A DNA stretch of 64,000 nt from an uncultured Acidimicrobiales bacterium (GTDB lineage Bacteria; Actinomycetota; Acidimicrobiia; Acidimicrobiales; SHLQ01). The translations under genes were made by a program, and so were the position numbers. The stretch spans positions 62,001 to 126,000 of the forward strand of contig CALLQB010000023.1 of assembly GCA_938015295.1 (NCBI GenBank), read 5' to 3'. This document shows positions 15,104-22,937 of this stretch, in pieces. How positions within the stretch are numbered: position 1 is the first letter of the stretch; each line of letters begins with the position of its first letter. A model generated the notes under the pieces. It worked only from the letters and a program-made list of their open reading frames with translations. It did not search any database and had not been told where the DNA came from.

Positions 15104-16351
15104 ATGGATAGGTCGCAAAAGATCATCGCCATTCTGGTGTGCGCTGTCGCTTCTCTTACCGCCATCACCTACGTGATTTCGCTGGAAGAAAGCAACAAGG
15201 CGGATGCTGCCCGAGAGGTCCGGCCCACAACGACGTCCTCGCCAGCGCCGACGACCACCACGACGACCACTACTACGACGACGACGACAACCACCACTAC
15301 GACGACGACCACCACCACCACGATCGCCCCAAAAGACTGCCTGGTTTCGTGGCCCGACCATTACCTGGTGGGCCAGCTGATCATGGCGCTCGCGCAACCA
15401 TCGGCTCTGACACGCGCCGCCGACCTTGCCGGCCAAGGACTGCTCGGCTCGGTGGGATTGCTCGGCGAGCCCGGCTCTGACCTCAAGAACCAACTCGCAG
15501 CGATCCAGAACCAAGCCCCCCTTCGCGTAACGATTGCGGTCGACGAAGAAGGCGGCACAGTGCAACGCCTCGCACAACTAATCGGCACGGTGCCATCAGC
15601 TCGCGACGTCGCCGCAACAGGCGACCCGACCGTCGCCAATGACACCGGGGCCAACCATGGCCTCGCGCTGGCCGATCTCGGCATCACGATGGACTTTGCC
15701 CCTGTGCTCGATGTGGGCGGCGGGCCGGGCATCGGCACTCGGGCGTACTCATCGGACCCAAGCATCGTTAGCGAGTTTGGTCTCGCATTTGCCGGGGGCC
15801 TGGCGTCGGCGGGAATCACACCAGTCGTGAAACACTTCCCCGGCCACGGCAGCGCCAGCGCGGACTCACACAAGACTCTTCCCGTCACACCCCAGTTCGC
15901 AGCGATGCGTGAAACCGATCTACTCCCCTTCCTCGACGCGATCGAAATCCCCGGCGTTGCCCTCATGGTCGGCCATCTCAACGTGCCCGGTCTTACCAAT
16001 GGCATGCCAGCCACCTTGTCGCCAGAGGCGATCGATGGGCTCCTCCGAACCGAGCTTGGTTTCGATGGGCTCGTGATGACCGATGCGTTGAACATGGGGG
16101 CGATCACCCGACAGTGGACGGCCGCTGAGGCAGCGCTTCTGGCGCTCGGCGCCGGCGCAGACATCGTCATGCTGGGCGCGGTCGCCGATGTCGAACCCAC
16201 ACATGCAGCGTTACTCGAGGCACTGAGCTCCGGCACCCTCGATGCCGACCGTTTGGCGACATCAGTTGTGCGTGTACTCGCGGGCAAGGGCCTCGATCCT
16301 TGTGAACTTCCTGCACCTGCGCCACGGGAACCCGCCGAAACTCCCGACTAA
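15104..16351 (+). CDS. Secreted or membrane-anchored GH3 beta-N-acetylhexosaminidase (NagZ-like)
   Basis: 415 residues from ATG 15104. One N-terminal membrane segment (about 7-26) is followed by a run of 24 threonines (about 50-73) as a stalk, then a GH3 catalytic domain. Motifs are VDEEGGTVQRL, KHFPGHG (243-249) with D254 and H256 of the catalytic His/Asp loop that marks the NagZ group, and FDGLVMTDALNM containing the nucleophile Asp near 327. It should remove N-acetylglucosamine from peptidoglycan fragments outside the membrane, whereas E. coli NagZ is cytoplasmic; exported forms are usual in Gram-positive bacteria. Longer frames upstream are antisense to the lipoprotein gene. Confidence 0.9.
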   Translation: MDRSQKIIAILVCAVASLTAITYVISLEESNKADAAREVRPTTTSSPAPTTTTTTTTTTTTTTTTTTTTTTTTIAPKDCLVSWPDHYLVGQLIMALAQPSALTRAADLAGQGLLGSVGLLGEPGSDLKNQLAAIQNQAPLRVTIAVDEEGGTVQRLAQLIGTVPSARDVAATGDPTVANDTGANHGLALADLGITMDFAPVLDVGGGPGIGTRAYSSDPSIVSEFGLAFAGGLASAGITPVVKHFPGHGSASADSHKTLPVTPQFAAMRETDLLPFLDAIEIPGVALMVGHLNVPGLTNGMPATLSPEAIDGLLRTELGFDGLVMTDALNMGAITRQWTAAEAALLALGAGADIVMLGAVADVEPTHAALLEALSSGTLDADRLATSVVRVLAGKGLDPCELPAPAPREPAETPD

Positions 16352-16434
16352 ACCAACAATTGCCGTCGCGTGTCTTTACAAAATTTTCGCTGTTGAAACA
16401 CATTTCGAAAAAATCCGAATAGCTTCTACTTGTG

Positions 16435-17283
16435 ATGGACCAGCGGGAGACCGAAACCTACAACCGAGGGCCTCTGCCAGACGCACGCGCTTCGGTCTCG
16501 GTGACGTCAGCAATCGAGCTGGCAGAACAACAAAACCGCCAGCAGGCGATCTACATGGCCGGAGCCGCCGTCATCGCTTTCCTGCTCCTGAGTTTCGTCG
16601 CACTGCAATTTCTGCTTGGCGACGACGCCGATGTCACCTCGACCGCCGGGGCAGACCCCGACGCGTCCGCGCAATCCGGGGCTTTCGCGTTTGACGACGA
16701 CACCATCACCCCTGAGGCTTCAGCAACCGGCGCTGAAGAAACACCCGTCGAACCTGCCGACCCTGTAGCTGGCGCCGGCGTGGAGACAACAGTCGCCGAT
16801 GAGCCAGCCATCGAATACCTGTTGCCAAGCATCTTGCCGGGCGACGAACCAATGACGCTTCGCGGTATGGGTCCAATGCAGATCGGCATGACGGTGGCCG
16901 AGATAGAAGAGACCATCGGCGGCACCATTGTTGAGCCAGCCAACATCGACACCCTCGATTGTGTGCAGACCAGCATCGGCGGTGACCTCGGGAGCCCTGT
17001 GCTCACCCTCGTTGGCTCGGCCGGATTCGCCGATCGGCGGCTCGCCCGCATCGACATGGTTGCCGGTCACGCAACGCGGTCCGGCATTGGTATCGGATCT
17101 ACCGTCGACGACGTCCGCGAGACCTACGGCGAACGCATCGAGACCACCGGCCCAACAATGGTCTATGTCCCCACCGACTCAGCAGACGCCGCCTACCGGA
17201 TCGTCATCGACACCGTCGGCGGTGAGGTGACCGGCGTGCGAAACGGCGAACTTCCCTGGGTTAGCTCGACGTCACCCTGCTGA
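16435..17283 (+). CDS. Membrane-anchored protein, paralogue of the 14.4 kb lipoprotein
   Basis: About 282 residues. A cytoplasmic N-terminal tail of about 40 residues is followed by one transmembrane segment (AGAAVIAFLLLSFVALQFLL), an acidic Ala/Thr/Pro linker, and a C-terminal domain (about 140-280) shared with the lipoprotein at 14368-15057. The common core has the G(I/A)GIGST motif and two cysteines placed to pair. The start is ATG 16435, immediately preceded by an in-frame GTG (16432). It lies 83 bases after the GH3 gene on the same strand. The two paralogues thus flank the glycosidase, which suggests a shared cell-wall or substrate-binding role. The 3' end overlaps the convergent reductase gene by 23 bases. 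Confidence 0.75.
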   Translation: MDQRETETYNRGPLPDARASVSVTSAIELAEQQNRQQAIYMAGAAVIAFLLLSFVALQFLLGDDADVTSTAGADPDASAQSGAFAFDDDTITPEASATGAEETPVEPADPVAGAGVETTVADEPAIEYLLPSILPGDEPMTLRGMGPMQIGMTVAEIEETIGGTIVEPANIDTLDCVQTSIGGDLGSPVLTLVGSAGFADRRLARIDMVAGHATRSGIGIGSTVDDVRETYGERIETTGPTMVYVPTDSADAAYRIVIDTVGGEVTGVRNGELPWVSSTSPC

Positions 17284-17755
17284 CCCATTCGGTCTCGGGG
17301 AATCTGATCAGGGGGATCTGACGGTCGGTCTTTTCCTGATACGTCGTGTACCAAGCGCGATCGGCCACAAGACCGTCCCAGGTTCGGGTCCGGTCGTCGC
17401 CCGCAAGGATTTCGGCGTCAGAAAGAAACTCGCCGGTCTGCACGCGCACTCGTAACAACGGATCGACGCGATCGCGAAGATTCAAGAACCACGAAGGGTG
17501 GGTCTTGGCTCCGGCAAAGGAGCCAACAACAATCCGGTTGCCGTCGGGATCGTTCCAGGTAGGAAGTGCCACCTTGTGCACGTTGCCCGACTTCCGCCCC
17601 ACGGTTTGCAAGAGTAGGTGTTGCATCCCGGCTTGAACCCAGACCACGTCGTCGTTGGTCATCTCCATGGCTTCGACGTGAGCCTTGGTGAGTTGGACGA
17701 TGTCGTCTGCCGATGGTGTCTCCCAGACTTGTTCTACTTTTTGGCTCTCGGTCAT
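17261..17755 (-). CDS. F420-dependent Ddn-family nitroreductase
   Basis: 164 residues from ATG 17755. The pattern LLLQTVGRKSGNVHKVALPTW...IVVGSFAGAKTHPSWFLNLR is diagnostic of the deazaflavin (F420)-dependent Ddn/FDOR-B family: GRKSG contacts the phosphate of the cofactor and the KTHPSWFLNL block lines the deazaflavin pocket. Mycobacterial Ddn reduces quinones and activates pretomanid. The natural substrate here cannot be read from sequence. Its presence implies the organism makes coenzyme F420, supporting actinobacterial origin. It is convergent with, and slightly overlaps, the preceding membrane-protein gene, and is divergent from the RTX gene that follows. Confidence 0.9.
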   Translation of the reverse strand: MTESQKVEQVWETPSADDIVQLTKAHVEAMEMTNDDVVWVQAGMQHLLLQTVGRKSGNVHKVALPTWNDPDGNRIVVGSFAGAKTHPSWFLNLRDRVDPLLRVRVQTGEFLSDAEILAGDDRTRTWDGLVADRAWYTTYQEKTDRQIPLIRFPETEWVSRVTSS

Positions 17756-17887
17756 AGCCAAAATGTAGTTCCTCCCGCTGATACACCGGTACTTGCGCCC
17801 TGCGCAGCAGGGGGTGTTGCGACGACCTGAAGTACCACTATCAGTAAAATTTCAAGTTTTTCGTAAAGTCCACCGATACCAAGTCCA

Positions 17888-19405
17888 ATGGTCTACCCAA
17901 ACAAGCAACGCAAGAGAACAACCGCCGCAGCAATTGGTTGCGTTCTCTCTCTCATTGTCTCTCTCCTTGTCGCCACCCTTGGCCTGACCGCAACGCCGGT
18001 CAGCGCCCAGGAAGGCGAGTGTGGCGCGGCGCCGGCTGGCTACCGCTACATCTCATCGAACGATCGGGCGATTAGGGGCACGCCGGGCAACGACTTCATC
18101 TGTGCAGGCCCGGGCCCGAACAACATCTCTGGCCAAGGAGGCGACGACATCATCTTCGGTGGTGGCGGCAACGATCGCATTGCCGGCGGTAAAGGCAACG
18201 ACATCATCAATGGCGGAGCGGGCAACGATCAACTTCGGGGCGGAACCGGCAACGATATTCTTGACGGCGGCGAAGGTAACGACGTTCTCAAAGGCCAGCC
18301 AGGCGCCGACAAACTCGATGGCGGAGCGGGCGACGACGATCTGCGAGGCGGCCCCGGCACCGATCTGGTCGACGGCGGCGAAAACAACGACGTGGTCAAT
18401 GGCCAGGGCGGCGATGACGAGGTGCTCGGCGGTACCGGAGACGACGTTCTTCGAGGCAAAGACGGCGACGACGACCTCATCGGCGGAGAGGGCGACGACC
18501 GAGCAAACGGCGGTCGCGGAACCGATGCCTGCGACGCAGAGGAAACGGTGAGATGCGAGCCGACCGGCGAACCAAACCCTGATCCGCAGCCAGACCCCGA
18601 TCCTGATCCCGAGCCCGATCCTCCTGCACCCGATCCCGACCCCGAGCCAGACCCAGAACCACCTGCACCCGATCCAGATCCCGAGCCCGATCCAGACGCC
18701 GAAATGGCCGAGCTGGTTTCAACAATCGAAGACACGATTATCGCAACGTACGGCGATTCGCACCCTTGGATCCCGGCTGCATGGGCCTACATCTCGACCA
18801 ACGGTCAGGTGAAAATTGCCGATCTCGCGAATGGCACCGCCGGCACGGTGAACTCGGCATGTCGATTCAGCACGGCCAACCTCCCGACGTGCGAGGCACA
18901 GGTGTTCACCATGGACAGAGACTCGCTTAGCAACGTCGGTGTCATCATCCACGAACTCGCGCATGTCTACGAGGGAACGCTCGCTCTGCACAATAACGGC
19001 GGCCCCTTTGCCCAAGCGCAGCTGTATTTCCACGAAACGTATGGCGCCGGCTGCAGCTACGCCGAGGTCATGGCCGACGCGATGTTGTACGACGTCGACC
19101 CCAATGCGTTTCTCTATTACTGGCAGGCCGGTTGCGCTTCGTCATTGCCGAACCAACCAACCGCAGCCGATATGGCGGTTCTTCAGGCCGGTCTTTCAGG
19201 CGCTGACTTCGCCTGGTTTGATGAGACCTACACCAACGGCGCAGATGGCTGGACCGCCATTCGAAACGCTCCGGGGATCCTTACCTACCAGCTGATAACC
19301 GGCCTCGCGAACGAGTTCGATGGCTACTGTTCAACCTCGCACACCATGCAAGTCGTGTTCGGCATCCAGGAGGACGACAACCCGTTTGCCGATGGCGGTT
19401 GCTAA
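17888..19405 (+). CDS. Secreted RTX-repeat protein with C-terminal HExxH domain
   Basis: 505 residues. A signal peptide (about 1-40, ending PVSAQ) is followed by about fifteen RTX-type calcium-binding nonapeptides (GGxGxD pattern, about 65-212), a repetitive Asp/Pro/Glu linker (about 228-270), and a C-terminal globular domain. That domain contains IIHELAHVYEG (H355, E356, H359), a zinc-protease-like HExxH, with YAEVMADAM about 35 residues later (E393 as possible third ligand, the gluzincin layout). Six cysteines suggest disulfides. Classic RTX proteins place repeats at the C-terminus for type I secretion; here the order is reversed and a Sec signal is present. Proteolytic activity is inferred from the motif only. 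The stop codon lies in a tandem repeat. Confidence 0.85.
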   Translation: MVYPNKQRKRTTAAAIGCVLSLIVSLLVATLGLTATPVSAQEGECGAAPAGYRYISSNDRAIRGTPGNDFICAGPGPNNISGQGGDDIIFGGGGNDRIAGGKGNDIINGGAGNDQLRGGTGNDILDGGEGNDVLKGQPGADKLDGGAGDDDLRGGPGTDLVDGGENNDVVNGQGGDDEVLGGTGDDVLRGKDGDDDLIGGEGDDRANGGRGTDACDAEETVRCEPTGEPNPDPQPDPDPDPEPDPPAPDPDPEPDPEPPAPDPDPEPDPDAEMAELVSTIEDTIIATYGDSHPWIPAAWAYISTNGQVKIADLANGTAGTVNSACRFSTANLPTCEAQVFTMDRDSLSNVGVIIHELAHVYEGTLALHNNGGPFAQAQLYFHETYGAGCSYAEVMADAMLYDVDPNAFLYYWQAGCASSLPNQPTAADMAVLQAGLSGADFAWFDETYTNGADGWTAIRNAPGILTYQLITGLANEFDGYCSTSHTMQVVFGIQEDDNPFADGGC

Positions 19406-19491
19406 ACAATCCAGGGGCAATTTTGTTTCGCCCCTGCTAAACAATCCAGGGGCAATTTTGTTTCGCCCCTGCTAAACAATCCAGGGGCAAT
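19403..19491. repeat. 35-base tandem repeat (2.5 copies) at converging gene ends
   Basis: Two perfect 35-base units (19403-19437, 19438-19472) are followed by the first 19 bases of a third. Each unit contains CAGGGGC and GCCCCTG arms, so it folds into a hairpin with an 11-base loop. The first unit contains the stop codon of the RTX gene, and the partial third forms the last codons and stop of the DUF5522 gene on the other strand. The array may serve as a bidirectional terminator. Confidence 0.9.
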
Positions 19492-19696
19492 GCCTACACC
19501 GCTGTTCGCAACACGGCCGCTCGGCGAGCTGCGGAGCCGTCATGACAAAGAGCCTCGAAAACGGATCGATGTAGCCGCCTTGGCCGGCCGCGACCGCTAA
19601 CCGGTGGGCGGCCATGCAATCGTCGTAGGTCGGTTCATCAACGCTAAACCGTGACGGATGCGGCTCGTCGAGTCCGCCGGCGCGCAGCTCGGTCAT
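19472..19696 (-). CDS. DUF5522 family small cysteine-rich protein
   Basis: A 74-residue protein. The pattern HPSRFSVDEPTYDDCMAAH...YIDPFSRLFVMTAPQLAER..CC....CRHCPW fits DUF5522, small proteins in actinobacteria and other groups that end with a CC...CRHCP cysteine cluster, probably metal binding. Its start overlaps the stop of the upstream nuclease gene by 4 bases (ATGA), so it is translated with it. Its last codons lie in the 35-base tandem repeat. Function is unknown. Confidence 0.85.
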   Translation of the reverse strand: MTELRAGGLDEPHPSRFSVDEPTYDDCMAAHRLAVAAGQGGYIDPFSRLFVMTAPQLAERPCCEQRCRHCPWIV

Positions 19697-20448
19697 GCGG
19701 CACCCGTTGGTAGGGCGTCGAGCGAGACCCGCCCTGAAAGCGCGAAATGGTCACTCAGGAAGAACGTCGCTGCGCCGCTTTCGACCGGCTCAGTCCAGAC
19801 TGCGACTTCGTCGACGGCCAGGGTCTCGGTGGCAAAGTAACGAGTGAAGTAGGCACTGAACTCGGCCCCCGGGCGGAACCTGTTGCGGCGACTGTTCCAC
19901 GTTGCTTTCGGGGGGCGGTCGCCCACAAGTCCGGCGTCGGCGAAATACCGTTCCTCAGCAACACGACTATTTGTGTCGCCAACAATCAAGATGTTGGGCG
20001 TCGGGCTGGCTTCAACAATCCGAGCGGTCTGCTCGAGACGCTCAGCAAGGCCACCGCCTCCGGGCGCCAGATGAACATTTGCAATGGTGATCTCGCCAAA
20101 GGTCACCAGCACTGCACAACCCTTGATCTCGATATGTGCAGGTTCGTCGGCAAGAAGGTCATGCTTCACCAAAACCGCGAGGTTGCCGCTGTGAGACTCG
20201 GGGTTCGCAGGAATCATTCCGTGCGTTTCAACGAAGGGAACCGTGCGCGGTAGCTCTTGGAAACACACGATGTCGGGTGAGGTCTCCAGCACAAACTCGC
20301 GCACCGCTGCCTCGGTGTTTTCTTGACCCCACTGCTGGGGCGCCTGAGCCGACCGCTCGAGCATGGCCAAATTCCAGGTAAGGAATGACAGCTCGGGAGA
20401 CGACGCGGCTACAGAGCAGTCCGAATTCGGTTTGGGGGGCACGCACAA
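19693..20448 (-). CDS. Endonuclease/exonuclease/phosphatase family protein
   Basis: 251 residues with the EEP fold motifs in order: LTWNLAM (metal-binding Asn), CFQELPR (catalytic Glu), IANVHLAPG, ILIVGDTNSR (Asp/Asn pair) and a C-terminal SDHFALSG (catalytic Asp-His). Such proteins cleave phosphodiesters in nucleic acids, phospholipids or inositol phosphates; the sequence does not tell which. No signal peptide is visible. The start ATG 20448 has no clear ribosome site. It overlaps the DUF5522 gene by 4 bases, and is divergent from the oligopeptidase with only about 30 bases between them. Confidence 0.85.
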   Translation of the reverse strand: MCVPPKPNSDCSVAASSPELSFLTWNLAMLERSAQAPQQWGQENTEAAVREFVLETSPDIVCFQELPRTVPFVETHGMIPANPESHSGNLAVLVKHDLLADEPAHIEIKGCAVLVTFGEITIANVHLAPGGGGLAERLEQTARIVEASPTPNILIVGDTNSRVAEERYFADAGLVGDRPPKATWNSRRNRFRPGAEFSAYFTRYFATETLAVDEVAVWTEPVESGAATFFLSDHFALSGRVSLDALPTGAA

Positions 20449-20477
20449 AATGTAGCGGCCGCTGGCAGACTTGACCT

Positions 20478-22304
20478 ATGACGAATACGTTCTCTCCGGA
20501 TTCTCCAGACTCACCAGAAGTCGTGGCCGACCTCACCGCGGCAGACGTCACCTGGACCATCGAGACCTTGCTGCCCGGCGGGGCGACCCCCGACGACCTT
20601 TTGGCACAGGCCGACACGTTGGCCGACACGCTCAGCTCCTACCGCGGCAGGATTGCCGAGCTCGATGCGGCGGAGATGGCCGAAATGATGACCACGCTCG
20701 CCGAAATTGGTGAACTTTCGAGCCGGGCAGGCAACTACGTCATGCTCCGGTTCAGCGAAAACACCGCCGAGCCCGAGCGGGGCGCGGCGATGGTGGCGAT
20801 GCAAGAGCAGGCAACCGCAATCAGCACCAAGATGATCTTCATCGATCTCGAATGGGCAGCGGTCAGCGATGACCATGCCGACAAGCTCCTCAGCGACGAC
20901 CGTTTGGCCTTCTGCAGTCATCACCTGGCCAACCTTCGCCGCAATCGTCCTCATCTGCTTACCGAAGCCGAAGAGCGGGTTCTCACCGAAACCTCGGTAA
21001 CGGGTGCCTCTGCGTGGGTGCGGCTCTTTAGCGAGCTCACCTCGTCGATAGAAGTCGAGCTCGATGGCGAAACGGTGCCGCTCGAATCGGGCCTCTCTGA
21101 ACTCCAACATCCCGACCGCGAGGTTCGTCAGGTGGCTGCTCAGGCCGTGACCGATGCACTAGCTCCGGGCCTTCGCACCCGAGCTTTTGTGTTCAATACC
21201 CTGCTACTCGACAAGAGCGTCGATGACCGGTTACGTAATTTTGACTCGTGGGTCTCGGCCCGAAATCTCAGCAACGAAGCCAGCGACGAGTCGGTAGAAG
21301 CGCTGGTGCAGGCCGTGGTTGGGCGCTACGACATACCGCAACGCTGGTATGCGCTGAAGGCCAAAGTACTGGGCGTCGACAAGTTGGCCGACTACGACCG
21401 CATGGCGTCGGTCGCTAGTAGCGACGAAGAGATCGGATGGAGTCAGGCCACCACAATGGTGCGAGACGCGTACGCCTCGTTCTCCGATGAACTCGCTGGT
21501 GTGGTTGGCACGTTCATCGACGACGGATGGATCGATGCGCCGATGCGCCCCGGCAAGCGGCCCGGCGCCTTCTGCGCCTATACGGTTCCGTCGCATCACC
21601 CCTACGTCTTACTCAACTGGACCGCTCGTAACCGCGATGTGCTGACACTCGCCCACGAACTCGGCCATGGCGTGCACGCCTATCTCGCCCGAGAACAGGG
21701 CCTTTTCCATCAGTCGACCCCGCTCACACTCGCCGAAACCGCTTCGGTGTTTGGCGAAACGGTCACCAACAACCGGTTGCTTGAAATGATCGATGATCCT
21801 GGCGAACGGTTCTCGTTGCTCGCCTCGACGCTCGAAGATTCGATCGCCACGGTTTTCCGCCAGATCGCTATGAACCGGTTCGAGCACGCGGTGCATACCG
21901 AGCGGCGCGACGTTGGTGAGCTGTCGGTCGAGCGGTTCGGCGACCTGTGGGTCGATAGCCAAGCCGCAATGGTTGGCGACTCGGTTGAGATCACCGACAA
22001 CTACCGCTCGTGGTGGAGCTACATTCCGCACTTCATGGGCACCCCCGGCTATGTCTACGCCTATGCGTACGGTCAACTCTTAGCGCTGTCGGTCTATGCA
22101 AGGTACGAAACCGAAGGCGACGCCTTTGTCCCGGCCTACCTCGACATGTTGCGGGCCGGCGGATCCCGAAGCCCCGAGGAACTCGGCAAGATTGTCGATT
22201 GTGACCTGACCGACCCTGGATTCTGGGATGCCGGACTCAAGATCGTCGAGAGTCAGCTGACCAAGGCCGAGGATGCAGCCCGAGAGGCTGGCCGTCTCGG
22301 CTAA
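20478..22304 (+). CDS. M3-family oligoendopeptidase (PepF-like)
   Basis: A 608-residue cytoplasmic metallopeptidase. The zinc site is LAHELGHGVHAYLA at about 391-404 (HExxH), with the third ligand Glu in LAETASVFGE about 28 residues later, as in thimet/PepF enzymes. The conserved C-terminal block SWWSYIPHFMGTPGYVYAYAYGQLLAL, here split over 22015-22090, contributes the substrate-binding Tyr and His residues. It degrades short peptides. The length and domain order are normal for the pepF/M3 group. The stop overlaps the convergent DUF5655 gene by 4 bases. Confidence 0.93.
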   Translation: MTNTFSPDSPDSPEVVADLTAADVTWTIETLLPGGATPDDLLAQADTLADTLSSYRGRIAELDAAEMAEMMTTLAEIGELSSRAGNYVMLRFSENTAEPERGAAMVAMQEQATAISTKMIFIDLEWAAVSDDHADKLLSDDRLAFCSHHLANLRRNRPHLLTEAEERVLTETSVTGASAWVRLFSELTSSIEVELDGETVPLESGLSELQHPDREVRQVAAQAVTDALAPGLRTRAFVFNTLLLDKSVDDRLRNFDSWVSARNLSNEASDESVEALVQAVVGRYDIPQRWYALKAKVLGVDKLADYDRMASVASSDEEIGWSQATTMVRDAYASFSDELAGVVGTFIDDGWIDAPMRPGKRPGAFCAYTVPSHHPYVLLNWTARNRDVLTLAHELGHGVHAYLAREQGLFHQSTPLTLAETASVFGETVTNNRLLEMIDDPGERFSLLASTLEDSIATVFRQIAMNRFEHAVHTERRDVGELSVERFGDLWVDSQAAMVGDSVEITDNYRSWWSYIPHFMGTPGYVYAYAYGQLLALSVYARYETEGDAFVPAYLDMLRAGGSRSPEELGKIVDCDLTDPGFWDAGLKIVESQLTKAEDAAREAGRLG

Positions 22305-22744
22305 TCGCCGCGTGTCTCGGTCGCAAAATACGCTTCGGTAAGCCAGTCGAGTAGCTCAACATCAATTTCGGAAACGTCGGCCACATTGACCACGTGGTAC
22401 CACTTCGAGCCGGGGCTGCCCGCCGAAATCACCTTGCGCGAGAAGCGGGTGCTTTCGAGCTTGACGGGGTGAAGAAACGTCACAGCCACCCACTTCTTCA
22501 TCGTGCGCAGCTCGGCGAACCGTGGGCCGTTCTTGAACATCACGCCGATACTGACCGGTTCGACTACCACCGGGCCGAGACTTTCGAGGTGTTCTGCGAC
22601 CAGATCGAAGATCGGTCGTTCGCGGTCGGGTGCGTTTTTGAAGTAGTCCTCGATGCTCAGGCCCGGTTCGCAGGTGTGACCCTGACCACGTCTCCCAAAC
22701 GTTCTTTTGCAGTCTGGGCATACCCACTTGAGTATTGATGACAT
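22301..22744 (-). CDS. DUF5655 protein with N-terminal zinc-ribbon-like segment
   Basis: 147 residues. The N-terminus has CPDCKRTFGRRGQGHTC, a CxxC plus C/H cluster likely to bind zinc. It is followed by the DUF5655 pattern (YFKNAPDRERPIFDLVAEHL...VSIGVMFKNGPRFAELR...WLTEAYFAT). This domain occurs in small bacterial proteins and next to DNA-modifying enzymes; its function is unknown. It is convergent with pepF, with overlapping stop codons. The start ATG 22744 begins the conserved cysteine segment and is probably right. Confidence 0.85.
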   Translation of the reverse strand: MSSILKWVCPDCKRTFGRRGQGHTCEPGLSIEDYFKNAPDRERPIFDLVAEHLESLGPVVVEPVSIGVMFKNGPRFAELRTMKKWVAVTFLHPVKLESTRFSRKVISAGSPGSKWYHVVNVADVSEIDVELLDWLTEAYFATETRGD

Positions 22745-22937
22745 ATGTCAACCTTACTACGAACGCTCGAAAATTGGACAAAAACTGCCCCTGAGCAGGC
22801 AAAACGCCTTCTTGCAATGAACCATCCGCTGGTTGTCTTGATGGGTTCTTGATTGAAGTTTCGGCTGCGTTGCGACGATCACCTTCGTAACAAGAAAGCC
22901 CCCGATGGGGCCCACCCCAAAAACAGCGGAGCAACCC

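Noticed and set aside
15251-15324. Threonine codon run as a CRISPR-like or satellite repeat
   Set aside because: Codons are mixed (ACG, ACC, ACT, ACA) and it encodes a uniform Thr stalk; no spacer structure.
15361-16287. Long minus-strand open frame over the GH3 glycosidase
   Set aside because: Ser/Pro/Arg-rich without motifs and fully antisense to a gene with catalytic residues.
17943-17970. CTCTCT dinucleotide tract in the signal peptide of the RTX/HExxH gene, possible phase variation
   Set aside because: The tract is short and interrupted; slippage-driven switching usually needs longer uniform repeats.
22745-22937. Possible c-di-GMP riboswitch before the secreted two-domain protein
   Set aside because: I searched by eye for the conserved GEMM-type core and found only a small GCCCC/GGGGC hairpin.
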